Assembly: GCA_021323945.1 (NCBI GenBank)
Contig: JAJPKA010000020.1
Location: forward strand, 868,001-932,000
DNA length: 64,000 nucleotides
Reading direction: 5' to 3'
Source: Pseudomonadota bacterium
Lineage (GTDB): Bacteria > Desulfobacterota > Binatia > Binatales > Binataceae
In this document: positions 46,113 to 55,499 of the stretch, in pieces
Position numbering within the stretch: the stretch's first letter is position 1
Layout of the letters: the number at the start of each line of letters is the position of its first letter
The notes under the pieces: generated by a model
The model's database searches: none
What the model was told of the DNA's origin: nothing
Seen by the model: only the letters and a program-made list of their open reading frames with translations
Position numbers and translations under genes: made by a program

Positions 46113-46523
46113 TTATGATGCCGAAGGAGCCGGTTCGCCGGCAGCCGCTCCTCCTGAGGATGCGCCACCGGCTCCAGTTGCAGCCGCCGTATGACGGCGA
46201 CGAGAACGACGCCGATAATGATGATGATAGGATCTGGTTTCCGTTTTGGCCGCAATTGCCTCGGCGCGATCAGCCGCAGCCTTGGCGTCGGCTGCTGCCT
46301 GCTCAACTTTGCTGGCCGAAGCTTGAGCAGAGTTGGCAGCCTGTTGCGCGCTAGTTGCTGCGCTCTCGGCGCGCGAAGCGGCGGCGTCCGCTTGGCTCGC
46401 GGCGTTGGTCGCCCGCTCGGCCGGATCCGGTCCCGAAGAGCAACCACCAATTAGCGACAGGGCTAGCATAGCCCCACCGACCAACCAGAGCCGTTTCGAC
46501 GTCTTCCCGATCAACCCGTCCAT
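46113..46523 (-). CDS. Alanine-zipper lipoprotein
   Basis: The 136-residue precursor has a lipobox LIGGC with Cys28 as the lipidation site. The mature part is an Ala-rich heptad repeat (about 34-95), like Lpp-type alanine zippers forming trimeric coiled coils, then a basic HHHYRRRSRRR segment and a Gly/Ala-rich tail. It may tether envelope layers through its basic tail, which is inference. AAGGAGG is 7 bp before the ATG, a near-perfect site suggesting abundant expression. A second such gene is at 49128-49409. Confidence 0.78.
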   Translation of the reverse strand: MDGLIGKTSKRLWLVGGAMLALSLIGGCSSGPDPAERATNAASQADAAASRAESAATSAQQAANSAQASASKVEQAAADAKAAADRAEAIAAKTETRSYHHHYRRRSRRRHTAAATGAGGASSGGAAAGEPAPSAS

Positions 46524-46744
46524 CCCTTTTCCTCCTTAGGAAGTCTACTTTGGTGCCCTCGACAAGCTTACGCAGGACCCCGCTTAGATTATCTGCAAGC
46601 TAATTGCGCGTAGCATACAGTATCAACCATTAAGTCGCAATCGAGTGAGGATCTACCCACCGCCTCAAGCCAGTACTGGCGCGCATCCACGATGGTTGAG
46701 GGCACCAGCTGGCGGGCAGCCAAATGATAGCTGCGACACATCAT

Positions 46745-48433
46745 CTAGAAATCGTCGCCGCCGAAATCGTCCTCGCCTGCGCCCATTCCGCCCGAACCGC
46801 CCATACCACCCATACCGCCACCCGGCGGCATAGGCGCTGGTGCGACCGGCTTCTTTGGCTTCTCCGCGACTGCCGCCTCGGTTGTAATCAGAAGCGCGGC
46901 AGCGCTGGCGGCGTTTTCGAGCGCGGTGCGGACAACCTTGGTTGGATCAATAACACCCGCTTGCACCAGGTCTTCATACTTTTCAGAGCGGGCATTAAAG
47001 CCAAAATCGCCCTCGGCATCCTGTACCTTGCCGAGCGCGACACCGGGATCATGGCCGGCGTTTGCCACCAACTGGCGGAAGGGTTCGGTCATCGCCCGTA
47101 GCACGATCTCGACGCCGGCCTGCCGCTCAGGATCGAGTTTCAGCTCCTGGACCGCTTTTCGCGCTCTCATCAGCGCGATCCCGCCGCCGACCACCACCCC
47201 CTCGTCGACCGCGGCCTTCAGGGCATGCACGGCGTCATCCACGCGAGCTTTTTTCTCCTTTAGCTCAACCTCTGTCGCCGCGCCAACTTTGATCACGGCT
47301 ACTCCACCCGCCAGCTTCGCGAGACGCTCTTCAAGTTTTTCACGGTCATAGTCGGAAGTCGTCTGGGTGATCTGTTTGCGGATCTGTTCCATCCGCCCCT
47401 GAATGTCACTCTTGCTACCGAATCCTGCGACCAGCGTAGTGTTGTCTTTGTCGATGATCACCCGACGGCAGCGGCCCAGCTGGTTGATTTGAACGTTTTC
47501 GAGCTTGGTCCCCAATTCTTCGGCGATAACCTGGCCTCCGGTCATGATCGCCATATCCTGCAGATTCTCCTTGCGACGATCGCCGAAGCCAGGAGCCTTG
47601 ACCGCTGCGGCCCGTAAAGTTCCGCGCAGCTTGTTAACCACCAGGGTAGCCAGGGCTTCGCCCTCGACTTCTTCGGCAATGATCAACAGGGGCTGCCCTG
47701 ACTGTACGACCTTTTCAAGCAGCGGCAGTAACTCTCTGAGATTTGAGATCTTCTTCTCATGAAAGAGGATGAGAGGTTCCTCCAACTCAACCGTCATGCG
47801 GTCGGGGTTGGTGATGAAGTAAGGGGACAGGTAACCACGGTCGAAACGCAGCCCCTCGACGAGCTCGAGGGTGGTTTCCAGACCACGAGCTTCTTCAACC
47901 GTGATGACCCCATCTTTGCCGACTTTTTCCATGGCGTCAGCGAGGATCTTCCCAATCGCTGAGTCCCCGTTGGCGGCAATCATTGCGACCTGTTCCATAC
48001 GGGTGTGGTCGGTTACTGGCACCGGTCGCGACATGCTTTTAAGGGCACCCACAGCAACCCTGACTGCCTCGTCGATGCCGCGCTTGAGCTGCATTGCGGG
48101 GATGCCGGCGGCGAGGAGCTTAATGCCTTCACGAACGATAGCGCGAGCTAAGACAGTAGCGGTGGTGGTGCCGTCGCCGGCCACGTCAGAAGTCTTTTGA
48201 GCGACCTCGCGAATCAGTTTAGCGCCGATATTCTCGAACTTGTTCTCGAGTTCGATTTCTTTGACTACTGTAATGCCATCTTTGGTGACGACGGGAGCGC
48301 CAAAACTTTTTTGAATCATTACATGGCGGCCGCGAGGCCCCAGAGTTACTCGTGCAGCCTCCGCCACCAGGGTCGCGCCGGCGATAATCCCTGTACGGGC
48401 GCGCTCATGAAGTTCAACCACTTTGGCTGGCAT
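46745..48433 (-). CDS. groL: Chaperonin GroEL, orphan
   Basis: The 562-residue chaperonin has the ATP-site Asp87 in [11 protein letters not shown], the ATP-binding NGDSAIG region and the full equatorial, intermediate and apical domains. The tail is a GGM repeat ([14 protein letters not shown]) capped by an unusual acidic EDDFGGDDF. No groES is upstream or downstream, and no CIRCE inverted repeat (TTAGCACTC-N9-GAGTGCTAA) was seen in the spacer. It is probably an additional GroEL with a cochaperonin encoded elsewhere. GGAG lies before the ATG. Confidence 0.95.
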   Translation of the reverse strand: MPAKVVELHERARTGIIAGATLVAEAARVTLGPRGRHVMIQKSFGAPVVTKDGITVVKEIELENKFENIGAKLIREVAQKTSDVAGDGTTTATVLARAIVREGIKLLAAGIPAMQLKRGIDEAVRVAVGALKSMSRPVPVTDHTRMEQVAMIAANGDSAIGKILADAMEKVGKDGVITVEEARGLETTLELVEGLRFDRGYLSPYFITNPDRMTVELEEPLILFHEKKISNLRELLPLLEKVVQSGQPLLIIAEEVEGEALATLVVNKLRGTLRAAAVKAPGFGDRRKENLQDMAIMTGGQVIAEELGTKLENVQINQLGRCRRVIIDKDNTTLVAGFGSKSDIQGRMEQIRKQITQTTSDYDREKLEERLAKLAGGVAVIKVGAATEVELKEKKARVDDAVHALKAAVDEGVVVGGGIALMRARKAVQELKLDPERQAGVEIVLRAMTEPFRQLVANAGHDPGVALGKVQDAEGDFGFNARSEKYEDLVQAGVIDPTKVVRTALENAASAAALLITTEAAVAEKPKKPVAPAPMPPGGGMGGMGGSGGMGAGEDDFGGDDF

Positions 48434-48622
48434 TCGTCCAATCTCCGTTCCGCTGGTTTATTTCTTTGATCAGCATTACGCTGTCCGATGCAGTTGCCCA
48501 ATCATGCTTCCACTCGATGGTGGACAGGTTATGAGCCACGGGACAGACTAAACCCCGTTAAGCCGACCCAAAGATAAGCACTAAAGCGCTATTTGCAAGC
48601 ACCTTTTCCGCGAGACTCGCGA

Positions 48623-49057
48623 ATGTCAATATGGTGTACGAGACTAGGCGCTGTGTTTAACTATTCATTGTGTAGCAATTTGGTAGCTGTTGCGATGCTA
48701 TTGGCGCTGAGCAATTTTATTGCGCCGGAAAGAGGGGCCGCGTCGGTAGGGAGCAGCGATTCGTTCCAATCGCAATTTCGCTTGCGGCAGGGCTCTTCAC
48801 CTTCGCCGACAGCGCAAAACGAGGAAGCGGATTTTAGCGAGGTCTCGCCTGATGAAATTGAAAAATACGTTTCAGTATACAAGGCGATGCAGCGTAACCG
48901 GAAGCTGACGGTCGACCAGGCGGTCAAGGCTCAGGGGCTCACGCTGAAGCAGTTTCGCGCTCTTGAAAACCGCGTTCAGCGGGATGACGCAGCCCTGGAA
49001 CAGGCACGCACCGAGCTTCAAGCTGCCGCCGAGCAGCGGCTACAACATGCGGAATAA
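48623..49057 (+). CDS. Exported helical protein of unknown function
   Basis: This 144-residue protein has a signal or anchor helix (about 14-32), a disordered Ser/Pro stretch and a C-terminal helical domain (VSPDEIEKYVSVYKAMQRN...LTLKQFRALENRVQRDD), resembling DUF4168-type domains. It is possibly envelope associated. The ATG at 48623 is taken, and a TTG 30 bp upstream is an alternative. It is divergent from groL across about 190 bp. Confidence 0.6.
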   Translation: MSIWCTRLGAVFNYSLCSNLVAVAMLLALSNFIAPERGAASVGSSDSFQSQFRLRQGSSPSPTAQNEEADFSEVSPDEIEKYVSVYKAMQRNRKLTVDQAVKAQGLTLKQFRALENRVQRDDAALEQARTELQAAAEQRLQHAE

Positions 49058-49127
49058 CGAAAGACGTAGGCGTGTGGGTTCGATGATGCGGGACAGGCTT
49101 TACGCCTGCCCGCAAATTGTGTCGGTA

Positions 49128-49409
49128 TTACTTTGTAACCGAAGTCGAAAAAGCCGCTTCTAAGCGGGCAACCGCATCATTAGCACGCCGTACTGAGTCT
49201 TGGGCAGACGCTGCTTCCTGATCCGCTTTTTGGCTTGCTGCCATAGCACTTTGAGCAGCGTTCTGAGCGGTAGTCGCCGCTGCCTCTGCTCGCTGTGCGT
49301 CAGATTGGGCTCGCTGGGTAGCCGCATCTATCTTGGCCTGATTCGCGCTGCATGCGGCAAACAACGCGGTAGCGCAAAGAATGCCGATGCCACTAACCAA
49401 CTTCTTCAT
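49128..49409 (-). CDS. Lpp-like alanine-zipper lipoprotein
   Basis: The 93-residue precursor has a lipobox FAAC with Cys20. The mature part is an Ala heptad repeat (about 24-85), like Lpp/Braun-type lipoproteins, ending in SVTK. A terminal Lys is the residue through which Lpp is joined to peptidoglycan, so this may be a true peptidoglycan-linked lipoprotein. GGGAGG lies 7 bp before the ATG. It resembles the lipoprotein at 46113-46523 but lacks the basic and Gly-rich tail. Confidence 0.78.
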   Translation of the reverse strand: MKKLVSGIGILCATALFAACSANQAKIDAATQRAQSDAQRAEAAATTAQNAAQSAMAASQKADQEAASAQDSVRRANDAVARLEAAFSTSVTK

Positions 49410-49641
49410 CCAAGCACCTCCCACCGTTGCGAATGAACCGACCAACTATCGTCCCGGCCCGACACCACTAGACTTCGGCGCCATACTTACAGATCGGCTT
49501 GGGCGAGGCAACCAGCTCAGCAAAGCTGCCGGGCGAGTGCGTGAGCGGGCGAAGTTATTGACATCACATTTAGGGGCCGATAATCGTTCCAACCAAGGTG
49601 CGCGATGCCTGGCAGGCTCGATATAGCGATGTAGTTTCCTC

Positions 49642-50562
49642 ATGGCTGCCGACCAGACCAGTAACCGACGAAGCATTGAAGATGCAGCCGTTACCAGCTC
49701 ACCGGCACAGGACCTAAAATTCGACCAGTCGCAAGCCTCGGCGATCAACTCCGATTCCGGAGCCGGCGAGCGACAAGCAATTGCACAAGACGCGCCGCAC
49801 TCCACACCGAAGGCGGGTCCGCGAAGCTCGTTTTCGGCTGCTACAGCGCCGCGTGCCGATAAAGGAACCCCACCGAAGCCGCCCCCCCACCAACATGGGT
49901 CAGAAGGACTCAATCGACCGCAACGGTCATTGCCCGTATCTATGATAGTTCGCCCGAGCTCAAATCATGTGGACGACGTTTCGTCGACCCATCCTGGCGA
50001 GCTGGAAGAAAGCTTTGAAAGCGCGCTTGCGCGCGTCGAGCCGTTGCCCGATCGAACGTCTGTTTGGGCACGTCTCACGGGACTCTTGCGGAAACTAGGG
50101 TTATCGGGTGGTCGGGATACCAATTTTATCGACCCGCATCGGACCATCGCCTTCGACGGATTTCACGACAGCCTGTTCGAAGAGAAGCGCGAGCGTGATC
50201 GACGATACGGGACCGTTTACGCGGTAGCAGAGCATCCCAACGCGTTTGTGGTAAAATTAGAGCTGCCGCGCCGGATGCCGCGGTCGGCTCTCAAAGCGAC
50301 CTGGGAGGTGCCCGATGAGATGCCGGATTACATCTGTCAACTTCGGTTGGACCGTGGAGTCCTGACGATCCGTGCGGGCTTGCCAGACGAGGCGCGACGG
50401 CGCTTATCGTATATTTCTCCCTCGTTTCCGCCGGATTTTCAAACGCGCATCGAATTTCCGCTTCCCGTGGAGGGGTATAAGCATCGGGTGCTCAACAAGA
50501 CGCTCGAGGTGATCGTGTTCAAAAAGCGTGACACATTCGATACGCGGTCAGTTGAACAATAG
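49642..50562 (+). CDS. Hsp20-like protein with long disordered N-terminus
   Basis: The 306-residue protein has about 180 disordered residues rich in Ser, Pro and Ala. A C-terminal domain (about 190-300) has an alpha-crystallin-like strand pattern: YAVAEHPNAFVVKLELPRRM, LRLDRGVLTIRAG, FQTRIEFPLPVEGYKHRVLNKTLEVIVFKK. The LEVIVFKK ending matches the Hsp20 terminal strands. The N-terminal part is unusually long and without signal peptide. It may be a small heat-shock protein variant, fitting the neighbouring groL, but the assignment is moderate. Confidence 0.6.
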   Translation: MAADQTSNRRSIEDAAVTSSPAQDLKFDQSQASAINSDSGAGERQAIAQDAPHSTPKAGPRSSFSAATAPRADKGTPPKPPPHQHGSEGLNRPQRSLPVSMIVRPSSNHVDDVSSTHPGELEESFESALARVEPLPDRTSVWARLTGLLRKLGLSGGRDTNFIDPHRTIAFDGFHDSLFEEKRERDRRYGTVYAVAEHPNAFVVKLELPRRMPRSALKATWEVPDEMPDYICQLRLDRGVLTIRAGLPDEARRRLSYISPSFPPDFQTRIEFPLPVEGYKHRVLNKTLEVIVFKKRDTFDTRSVEQ

Positions 50563-50621
50563 CTCGAGATTGTTGGCATCTCTTTCTCCAAGACTTGGTT
50601 TGCCCAGCGAGCGCAGGGTCG

Positions 50622-51080
50622 ATGACGGTGAAGATTCGGGAGGCGTCGGCTGACGATCTGTCTGAGATCGTCGAGATCGAACGTTTATCGTTTGAGAATC
50701 CGTGGAGTCGCGAGTCGTTTGTACGGGAGCTGGCCCTGCCATTTTCGCGGACCTGCGTTGCTACCAAGACTAACGGCTCGAGCGAAACGGTAGTTGGTTA
50801 TTTATGTCGATGGCTGGTGGCTGATGAATGCCACATTCTGAACGTGGCAGTGCGCCCGTTTGCGCGACGCTGTGGGATTGGCGAACGATTGATGAGACAC
50901 GCGATCTGCGAGGCAAAACGCGAGAAAGCCCGTTTTGTCACGCTCGAAGTCAGACGTTCAAATCTGGCAGCGCGCAGTCTTTATCGCAAGCTCAGCTTCG
51001 AAGAGCGGCGGCTCAGGCGAAATTACTATGGCTCGGGCGACGATGCGATCGTGATGGAACTGCGCCTCGACCGCACTTAA
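50622..51080 (+). CDS. rimI: Ribosomal-protein-alanine N-acetyltransferase RimI-like
   Basis: The 152-residue GNAT protein has the RimI pattern: IREASADDLSEIVEIERLSFENPWS, ILNVAVRPFARRCGIGERLM (acetyl-CoA loop R-R-C-G-I-G) and LEVRRSNLAARSLYRKLSF. RimI acetylates the N-terminus of ribosomal protein S18. The ATG at 50622 starts the domain, and an extension to 50595 lacks a site. It is followed by carD, an arrangement that need not imply function. Confidence 0.85.
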   Translation: MTVKIREASADDLSEIVEIERLSFENPWSRESFVRELALPFSRTCVATKTNGSSETVVGYLCRWLVADECHILNVAVRPFARRCGIGERLMRHAICEAKREKARFVTLEVRRSNLAARSLYRKLSFEERRLRRNYYGSGDDAIVMELRLDRT

Positions 51081-51116
51081 CAGAACGGCGTTCCATTTCT
51101 GTTCGATTTCCGCCCA

Positions 51117-51145
51117 TTACAATTCTGCGAATTTTGTGCAATAAT
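51117..51145 (+). promoter_or_regulatory. Candidate sigma70-type promoter for carD
   Basis: TTACAA at 51117-51122 and AATAAT at 51140-51145 are separated by 17 bp, matching three of six and five of six consensus positions. This would put the start site about 70 bp before carD, between rimI and carD. It is a visual match, not tested. Confidence 0.35.
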
Positions 51146-51223
51146 AGGGCTAGGGTTCGGGCCAAATCGGAAGCCCTATATGGCTCCGAAATCAGCCGCT
51201 CGAAGACTCCCGCCGAGAGGCAA

Positions 51224-51718
51224 ATGAATCTGCCGTTTAAGAAGGGTGAGAAAGTCGTTTATCCGGCGCACGGTGTCGCCGTCATAGAAGATATTCAGAG
51301 CCGCGTCATCTCCGGAACGGAGCGCAGATTCTATATGCTGCGCATCCTCGGCACCGAAAAGATGACCATAATGATTCCGACGGAAAACGTTGATGCAGTC
51401 GGCCTCCGACGGGTGATCGGCAAAGACACTGTCACCAAGATTTACAAGATCCTGCGTCAGAAAAAGGTCGAGGGTGACGCCCAAACCTGGAACCGTCGCT
51501 ATCGCGAGTACACCGAAAAGATAAAGACTGGTTCGCCGCTGGAAATTGCCAAGGTGCTGCGCGACTTGCTCGTGCTTAAAGGCGATAAGGAATTATCTTT
51601 CGGTGAGCGTAAGATGCTGGATACTGCGCGCAGCCTGCTGGTAAAGGAGCTGTCCATCGCCAAGGCCCATCCTGAAGAAAAGATTATGGAAGAACTCAGG
51701 ACAATCTTCGCCAACTGA
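51224..51718 (+). CDS. carD: CarD-family transcription regulator
   Basis: CarD binds the RNA polymerase beta subunit and stabilises open promoter complexes. The 164-residue protein has the RNAP-interacting Tudor-like domain (KGEKVVYPAHGVAVIEDI, FYMLRI) at the N-terminus and a helical C-terminal domain (LRDLLVLKGDKELSFGERKMLDTARSLLVKELS). GAGAGG lies directly before the ATG. Longer frames reaching 50828 overlap rimI and are not supported. CarD followed by ispD is a known arrangement in several phyla. Confidence 0.93.
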   Translation: MNLPFKKGEKVVYPAHGVAVIEDIQSRVISGTERRFYMLRILGTEKMTIMIPTENVDAVGLRRVIGKDTVTKIYKILRQKKVEGDAQTWNRRYREYTEKIKTGSPLEIAKVLRDLLVLKGDKELSFGERKMLDTARSLLVKELSIAKAHPEEKIMEELRTIFAN

Positions 51719-51814
51719 CCTAGGGCAGTTCGGTTCGTCAAAGCTGCTCACTTTGGACCTGCCAAAATGCTGGAGCCCGCCGGGATTCGTTAACGGGCAC
51801 GATCGGCCTCGCTG

Positions 51815-52507
51815 ATGAGAGTGTCGGCCATAGTGGTTGCGGCCGGACTGGGAACCCGGCTCGGAGGCACTATACCAAAAGCCTTCGTTAATCTGGGTAA
51901 CGTCTCGTTGTTGTTCCGCGTTCTCCGGGCAATCGTGGGAGCAGGTGCCTGCGACGAAATTGTGGTGGCCGTGCCGGCAGGCCTGGAAGGCCGCGCACGG
52001 ACTCAGGCGGAGGCGGCTCGAGTTCAAATTCCGGTCAAGATTGTCGCCGGCGGTGAGGCTCGCCAGGATTCTGTCAGACTCGCTCTCAGGCTTACGAGTG
52101 CGGAGTCAGAGCTGGTGGTCATTCACGATGCAGCCCGCCCGTTTGCGACGCCGGCGATGTTCTCTGCCTGTATTGCCGCCGCAGCGGCCAGCGGTGCCGC
52201 GATCACGGCGATTCCTGTCACTGATACGCTCAAACGAGTCGATGGACGTACAGTCACGTCGACGCTGCACAGAGACGGTCTGTGGCAAGCGCAAACTCCT
52301 CAAGCGTTCCGCCGCGACCTGCTGCTTAAGGCGCACGAACAGGCTCGCCGCGACGGTGTGACTGCGACCGACGATGCCTATTTATGCGAGCGCTTGGGCA
52401 TCTCCGTGCAGGTGGTGCAGGGCTCGGCGGTTAATTTGAAAATCACGAGCCCGGACGATCTCGAGATTGGCGAGGCGCTTGCCTCATCCCGCCTCGTCGC
52501 TGACTAA
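51815..52507 (+). CDS. ispD: 2-C-methyl-D-erythritol 4-phosphate cytidylyltransferase
   Basis: IspD attaches CMP to MEP in the non-mevalonate isoprenoid pathway. The 230-residue protein has the AIVVAAGLGTRLG nucleotide loop with K in PKAF, VVIHDAARPF (Asp), LWQAQTPQAF and the VNLKITSPDDL terminal motif. It follows carD by 96 bp. The ispF gene that often follows or is fused is not here, since the next gene is convergent. A full-length monofunctional enzyme is predicted. Confidence 0.94.
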   Translation: MRVSAIVVAAGLGTRLGGTIPKAFVNLGNVSLLFRVLRAIVGAGACDEIVVAVPAGLEGRARTQAEAARVQIPVKIVAGGEARQDSVRLALRLTSAESELVVIHDAARPFATPAMFSACIAAAAASGAAITAIPVTDTLKRVDGRTVTSTLHRDGLWQAQTPQAFRRDLLLKAHEQARRDGVTATDDAYLCERLGISVQVVQGSAVNLKITSPDDLEIGEALASSRLVAD

Positions 52508-52510
52508 GAC

Positions 52511-53359
52511 TTACTGACCGGGCTCCGCGGTTGGAGCAGAAGGTTGTGGAGCTTTAATCCCTTCGTTGAGCGAACCCGACCGGAAGCCTCTTAAGTCAAC
52601 TGTCACAAACCGAAAACCAATTTCGCGTAATTGTCGGTCAACTGTATGACGTATGGCGTCGTCGAGTATCCGCGCGAAGTCGGTCGGTTCCAGCTCCACT
52701 CGAGCAATGTCGCCGTGGTTTCGCACCCGCACAACCTTGAAACCCAGCGCATGCAGCACCTGTTCGCTGCGTTCGACCCTGCGTAAGCCCTCCAGAGTGA
52801 TCTCCATTCCATAGGGAAAGCGTGACGCCAGACATGGGGAAGCGGGACGGTCCCAGGTCGGCAGTCCTAACCACCGCGACAACTCACGAACTTCAGATTT
52901 AGTCAGCTCCGCCTCGACGAGCGGGTGTCGGATACGCTTCTCCGCGGCAGCCTTGATGCCCGGTCGATAGTCACGCAGGTCATCGAGATTGAGCCCATCG
53001 AGAATGGTCTCGATCCCGAGTTGCCGCGCCTGCTCTTCGCATACGGCAAACAGATTGTGCTTACACAGATAGCAGCGGTTAACCGGGTTTTGAGCATAAC
53101 CGGCAATTTCCAGCTCGTTCGATTCGATGACGAGGTGCCGAACGCCGAGCGATCGAGCCATGGCAATGGCGTCGTCTCTGTCACGCTGAGGCATTGTGGG
53201 CGACGTGGTAGTGAGGGCCAAAACCCGCTCCCCCAGTGTGTCATGGGCGACCTTTAACACCAGGCTCGAATCGACCCCACCCGAGAAGGCAACCATAACC
53301 GAGTGCATCCCACTCAGGCTCTGGCGCAAATTGTCGAATTTGGCTGCAAGCGATTTCAT
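52511..53359 (-). CDS. larE: ATP-dependent sacrificial sulfur transferase LarE, three-cysteine type
   Basis: LarE converts pyridinium dicarboxylate-type precursors of the nickel-pincer cofactor by adding sulfur. The 282-residue PP-loop protein has SGGVDSS at 26-32, WDRPASPCLASRFPYG with Cys176, and an extra NRCYLCKHNL pair (Cys96, Cys99). The additional two cysteines with Cys176 match the [4Fe-4S]-type LarE that uses the cluster to carry sulfur rather than giving up its own cysteine. No larA, larB or larC is in the window. It ends 4 bp from the ispD stop. Confidence 0.9.
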   Translation of the reverse strand: MKSLAAKFDNLRQSLSGMHSVMVAFSGGVDSSLVLKVAHDTLGERVLALTTTSPTMPQRDRDDAIAMARSLGVRHLVIESNELEIAGYAQNPVNRCYLCKHNLFAVCEEQARQLGIETILDGLNLDDLRDYRPGIKAAAEKRIRHPLVEAELTKSEVRELSRWLGLPTWDRPASPCLASRFPYGMEITLEGLRRVERSEQVLHALGFKVVRVRNHGDIARVELEPTDFARILDDAIRHTVDRQLREIGFRFVTVDLRGFRSGSLNEGIKAPQPSAPTAEPGQ

Positions 53360-53436
53360 TCAACCACCACCATTTTTGCAGATAGTCCGGAACGACGGCG
53401 CCTTTGTCCTTTGGTCCTTCCGCTCCTGCTTTGCTT

Positions 53437-54372
53437 TCAGATACCTTCCGCCTGAAAGAGGTCAGTAGTCAGGTAGCGTTCGCCGGTATCACAGAAAACG
53501 ACGACCACTACTTTGCCTGGCCCGAGACGCTTCGCAATTTGTAGGGCGGCTGAACAGTTTGCGCCGGAAGAGATCCCCACCAGCAACCCCTCCTCGCGCG
53601 CGAGGCGGCGCGAGAAGAGCGTTGCCTCTTCGTCACTTATCGCTATGACCTCGTCATATATCATGGTGTCAAGGTTCTCCGGAATAAAGCCCGCTCCGAG
53701 CCCTTGAATTTTGTGAAAACCGGCTTCGCCGCCGGAAAGGACGGGGGAATTCTTCGGCTCGACCGCCACGATCCACACCTTATTCTTCAGATGCTCACGG
53801 AGATAGCGACCAGTGCCGCTAATCGTACCGCCAGTGCCGACTCCAGCGACGAAGGCGTCAATGCGATCGAATTGCTCCAGTAACTCGGGGCCAGTGGTGG
53901 AGTAGTGGATTTGAGGATTGGCCGGATTACTGAACTGCTGCGGCATAAAGTATCCCGGATTGTTCCTCACCAATTCTTCCGCTTTCGCGATTGCTCCATG
54001 CATCCCGCGCGTATCTGGCGTCAACACCAGTTGGGCGCCGTAAGCGGCCAACAGTGACCGCCGCTCCTCGCTCATTGTGTCGGGCATCGTCAGGATAAGC
54101 TTGTAGCCTTTAACCGCACAGACTAATGCAAGGCCGATCCCCGTATTACCGGAGGTAGGTTCGACAATGGTATCGCCAGGCTTGATACGGCCGTCCTTTT
54201 CCGCCTGTTCAATCATCGCCAGACAGATTCGATCCTTGACACTGCCACCTGGATTATAGTTTTCGAGCTTGGCCCAGACTTCCGCATCGTCGCGTGACGG
54301 CATCCGATTGAGCCGCACGACCGGAGTATGGCCGATTAATTCCAGGGGTGAATGGGCAACGCTGATGGGCAT
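53437..54372 (-). CDS. cysK: Cysteine synthase A
   Basis: This PLP enzyme makes cysteine from O-acetylserine and sulfide. The 311-residue protein has the PLP lysine in NPGGSVKDR (Lys46), the phosphate/substrate loop PTSGNTGIG (73-78), the [13 protein letters not shown] loop near 177, and the C-terminal [10 protein letters not shown]. The start is the Met before PISVAHSPL, since a longer frame to 54510 would run into the divergent GT9 gene. It may be cotranscribed with larE, and a sulfur-supply link is plausible but inferred. Confidence 0.93.
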   Translation of the reverse strand: MPISVAHSPLELIGHTPVVRLNRMPSRDDAEVWAKLENYNPGGSVKDRICLAMIEQAEKDGRIKPGDTIVEPTSGNTGIGLALVCAVKGYKLILTMPDTMSEERRSLLAAYGAQLVLTPDTRGMHGAIAKAEELVRNNPGYFMPQQFSNPANPQIHYSTTGPELLEQFDRIDAFVAGVGTGGTISGTGRYLREHLKNKVWIVAVEPKNSPVLSGGEAGFHKIQGLGAGFIPENLDTMIYDEVIAISDEEATLFSRRLAREEGLLVGISSGANCSAALQIAKRLGPGKVVVVVFCDTGERYLTTDLFQAEGI

Positions 54373-54439
54373 GGCCCAGATTTTAGCCGTAAGGCCATGC
54401 GAATTGCGAATTGTCGCGTGACCGCGGGACTGAACAGGT

Positions 54440-55360
54440 ATGAGAACCGGACGCGGATTAATCATTTTTCCTGGCGCCCTGGGTGATCTGGTTTGTCTAC
54501 TACCCACCATTGAGGCGTTGCGTCGCCGCTATCCCTCAATCGAGTTTGAACTCATGGCACGGTCGGACCTGGCACTTTTCGCGCGACAGCACCTGCGGTT
54601 AGCCGACGGCCATTCGATAGACCGCTACGAGGTTGCCTTGCTGTTCCGCGCAGACGGTGGTGAGGTACCGGCCGCCACCAGGTTTTTTGGTCAATTCGAG
54701 CGAATCGAGTGCTTCTTCGCTTCTGATAACCAGACTTTTCGCGCTGCGCTCACGCAGGCGGCGCGCGGCGTGGTGTCGTTTTACCCATTTCGACCTCCCG
54801 GTAGCGGCCATGTCGCCGCTTGCTATCTCCGCGCAATCGGCGCTTCCGTACCCAGCCCATTGTTGGCAGAAATTGAGCTGCAGCCCGAAGACGTGCACAG
54901 CGCAGAGCGAACACTGGCCACGCTCGCACTTCAGCCGCAGCGTTTCGTGCTCATCCTGCCCGGCAGTGGAAGTGCAAAGAAGAACTGGCCGGCGGAGAAT
55001 TTCGCCTTGCTGGCCGAAAAGGCGAACCGAACCGTCGGGTCCGTGACTGTCTTGGGGCCGGCCGAAGAGGGGCTCCTGGGTTTTTTTTCCTCGCGGGGAC
55101 TGCAGGTGCTGAACAACGTCGACCTTGGCCAGCTTGCGGCGATTGCGCGACTTGCGCGCTGCTTTATTGGCAATGACTCTGGCGTCTCCCACCTGGCAGC
55201 GGCGTCCGGGGCGCGTGGAGTGGTGTTGTTCGGCCCAACAGATCCGACACGCTGGCATCCTTTGGGGAATGTCCGGATTCTGCACAGGGAACCATTGGAC
55301 GCCTTGTTACTCGACGAAGTCTGGCCTCATGTTTTGGAACTGCTGGAACGGGGGCTTTAG
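54440..55360 (+). CDS. GT9-family glycosyltransferase (heptosyltransferase-like)
   Basis: The 306-residue protein is a GT-B glycosyltransferase of family 9. It starts [25 protein letters not shown] (N-terminal glycine-rich loop), with [23 protein letters not shown] near 170 and the donor-binding [31 protein letters not shown] near 240. Such enzymes add heptose or related sugars to the lipopolysaccharide core. The acceptor is unknown. It begins a run of plus-strand envelope genes. Confidence 0.86.
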   Translation: MRTGRGLIIFPGALGDLVCLLPTIEALRRRYPSIEFELMARSDLALFARQHLRLADGHSIDRYEVALLFRADGGEVPAATRFFGQFERIECFFASDNQTFRAALTQAARGVVSFYPFRPPGSGHVAACYLRAIGASVPSPLLAEIELQPEDVHSAERTLATLALQPQRFVLILPGSGSAKKNWPAENFALLAEKANRTVGSVTVLGPAEEGLLGFFSSRGLQVLNNVDLGQLAAIARLARCFIGNDSGVSHLAAASGARGVVLFGPTDPTRWHPLGNVRILHREPLDALLLDEVWPHVLELLERGL

Positions 55361-55499
55361 GTGGGGCTTCAGACCGGCTGACCAACGATTTCTCGTCAGG
55401 ATATCGGCCCCCTACAATCGTGCTTATTATAGGATTAAAAGAAAGGAACAGGCGCTCTCCGGATAACGACGTGCCTGAATTCGGCGAAAAGGTCCTAAG

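Noticed and set aside
46669-46680. 12-bp perfect palindrome GCCAGTACTGGC
   Set aside because: Single copy, no nearby structure; expected by chance in 64 kb and not tied to a gene.
48434-48622. CIRCE operator or groES before groEL
   Set aside because: I looked for the TTAGCACTC dyad and for a GroES frame; neither is present.
50828-51223. N-terminal extension of the carD frame
   Set aside because: It lies over rimI in another frame; the CarD domain begins at the ATG at 51224 with a ribosome site.
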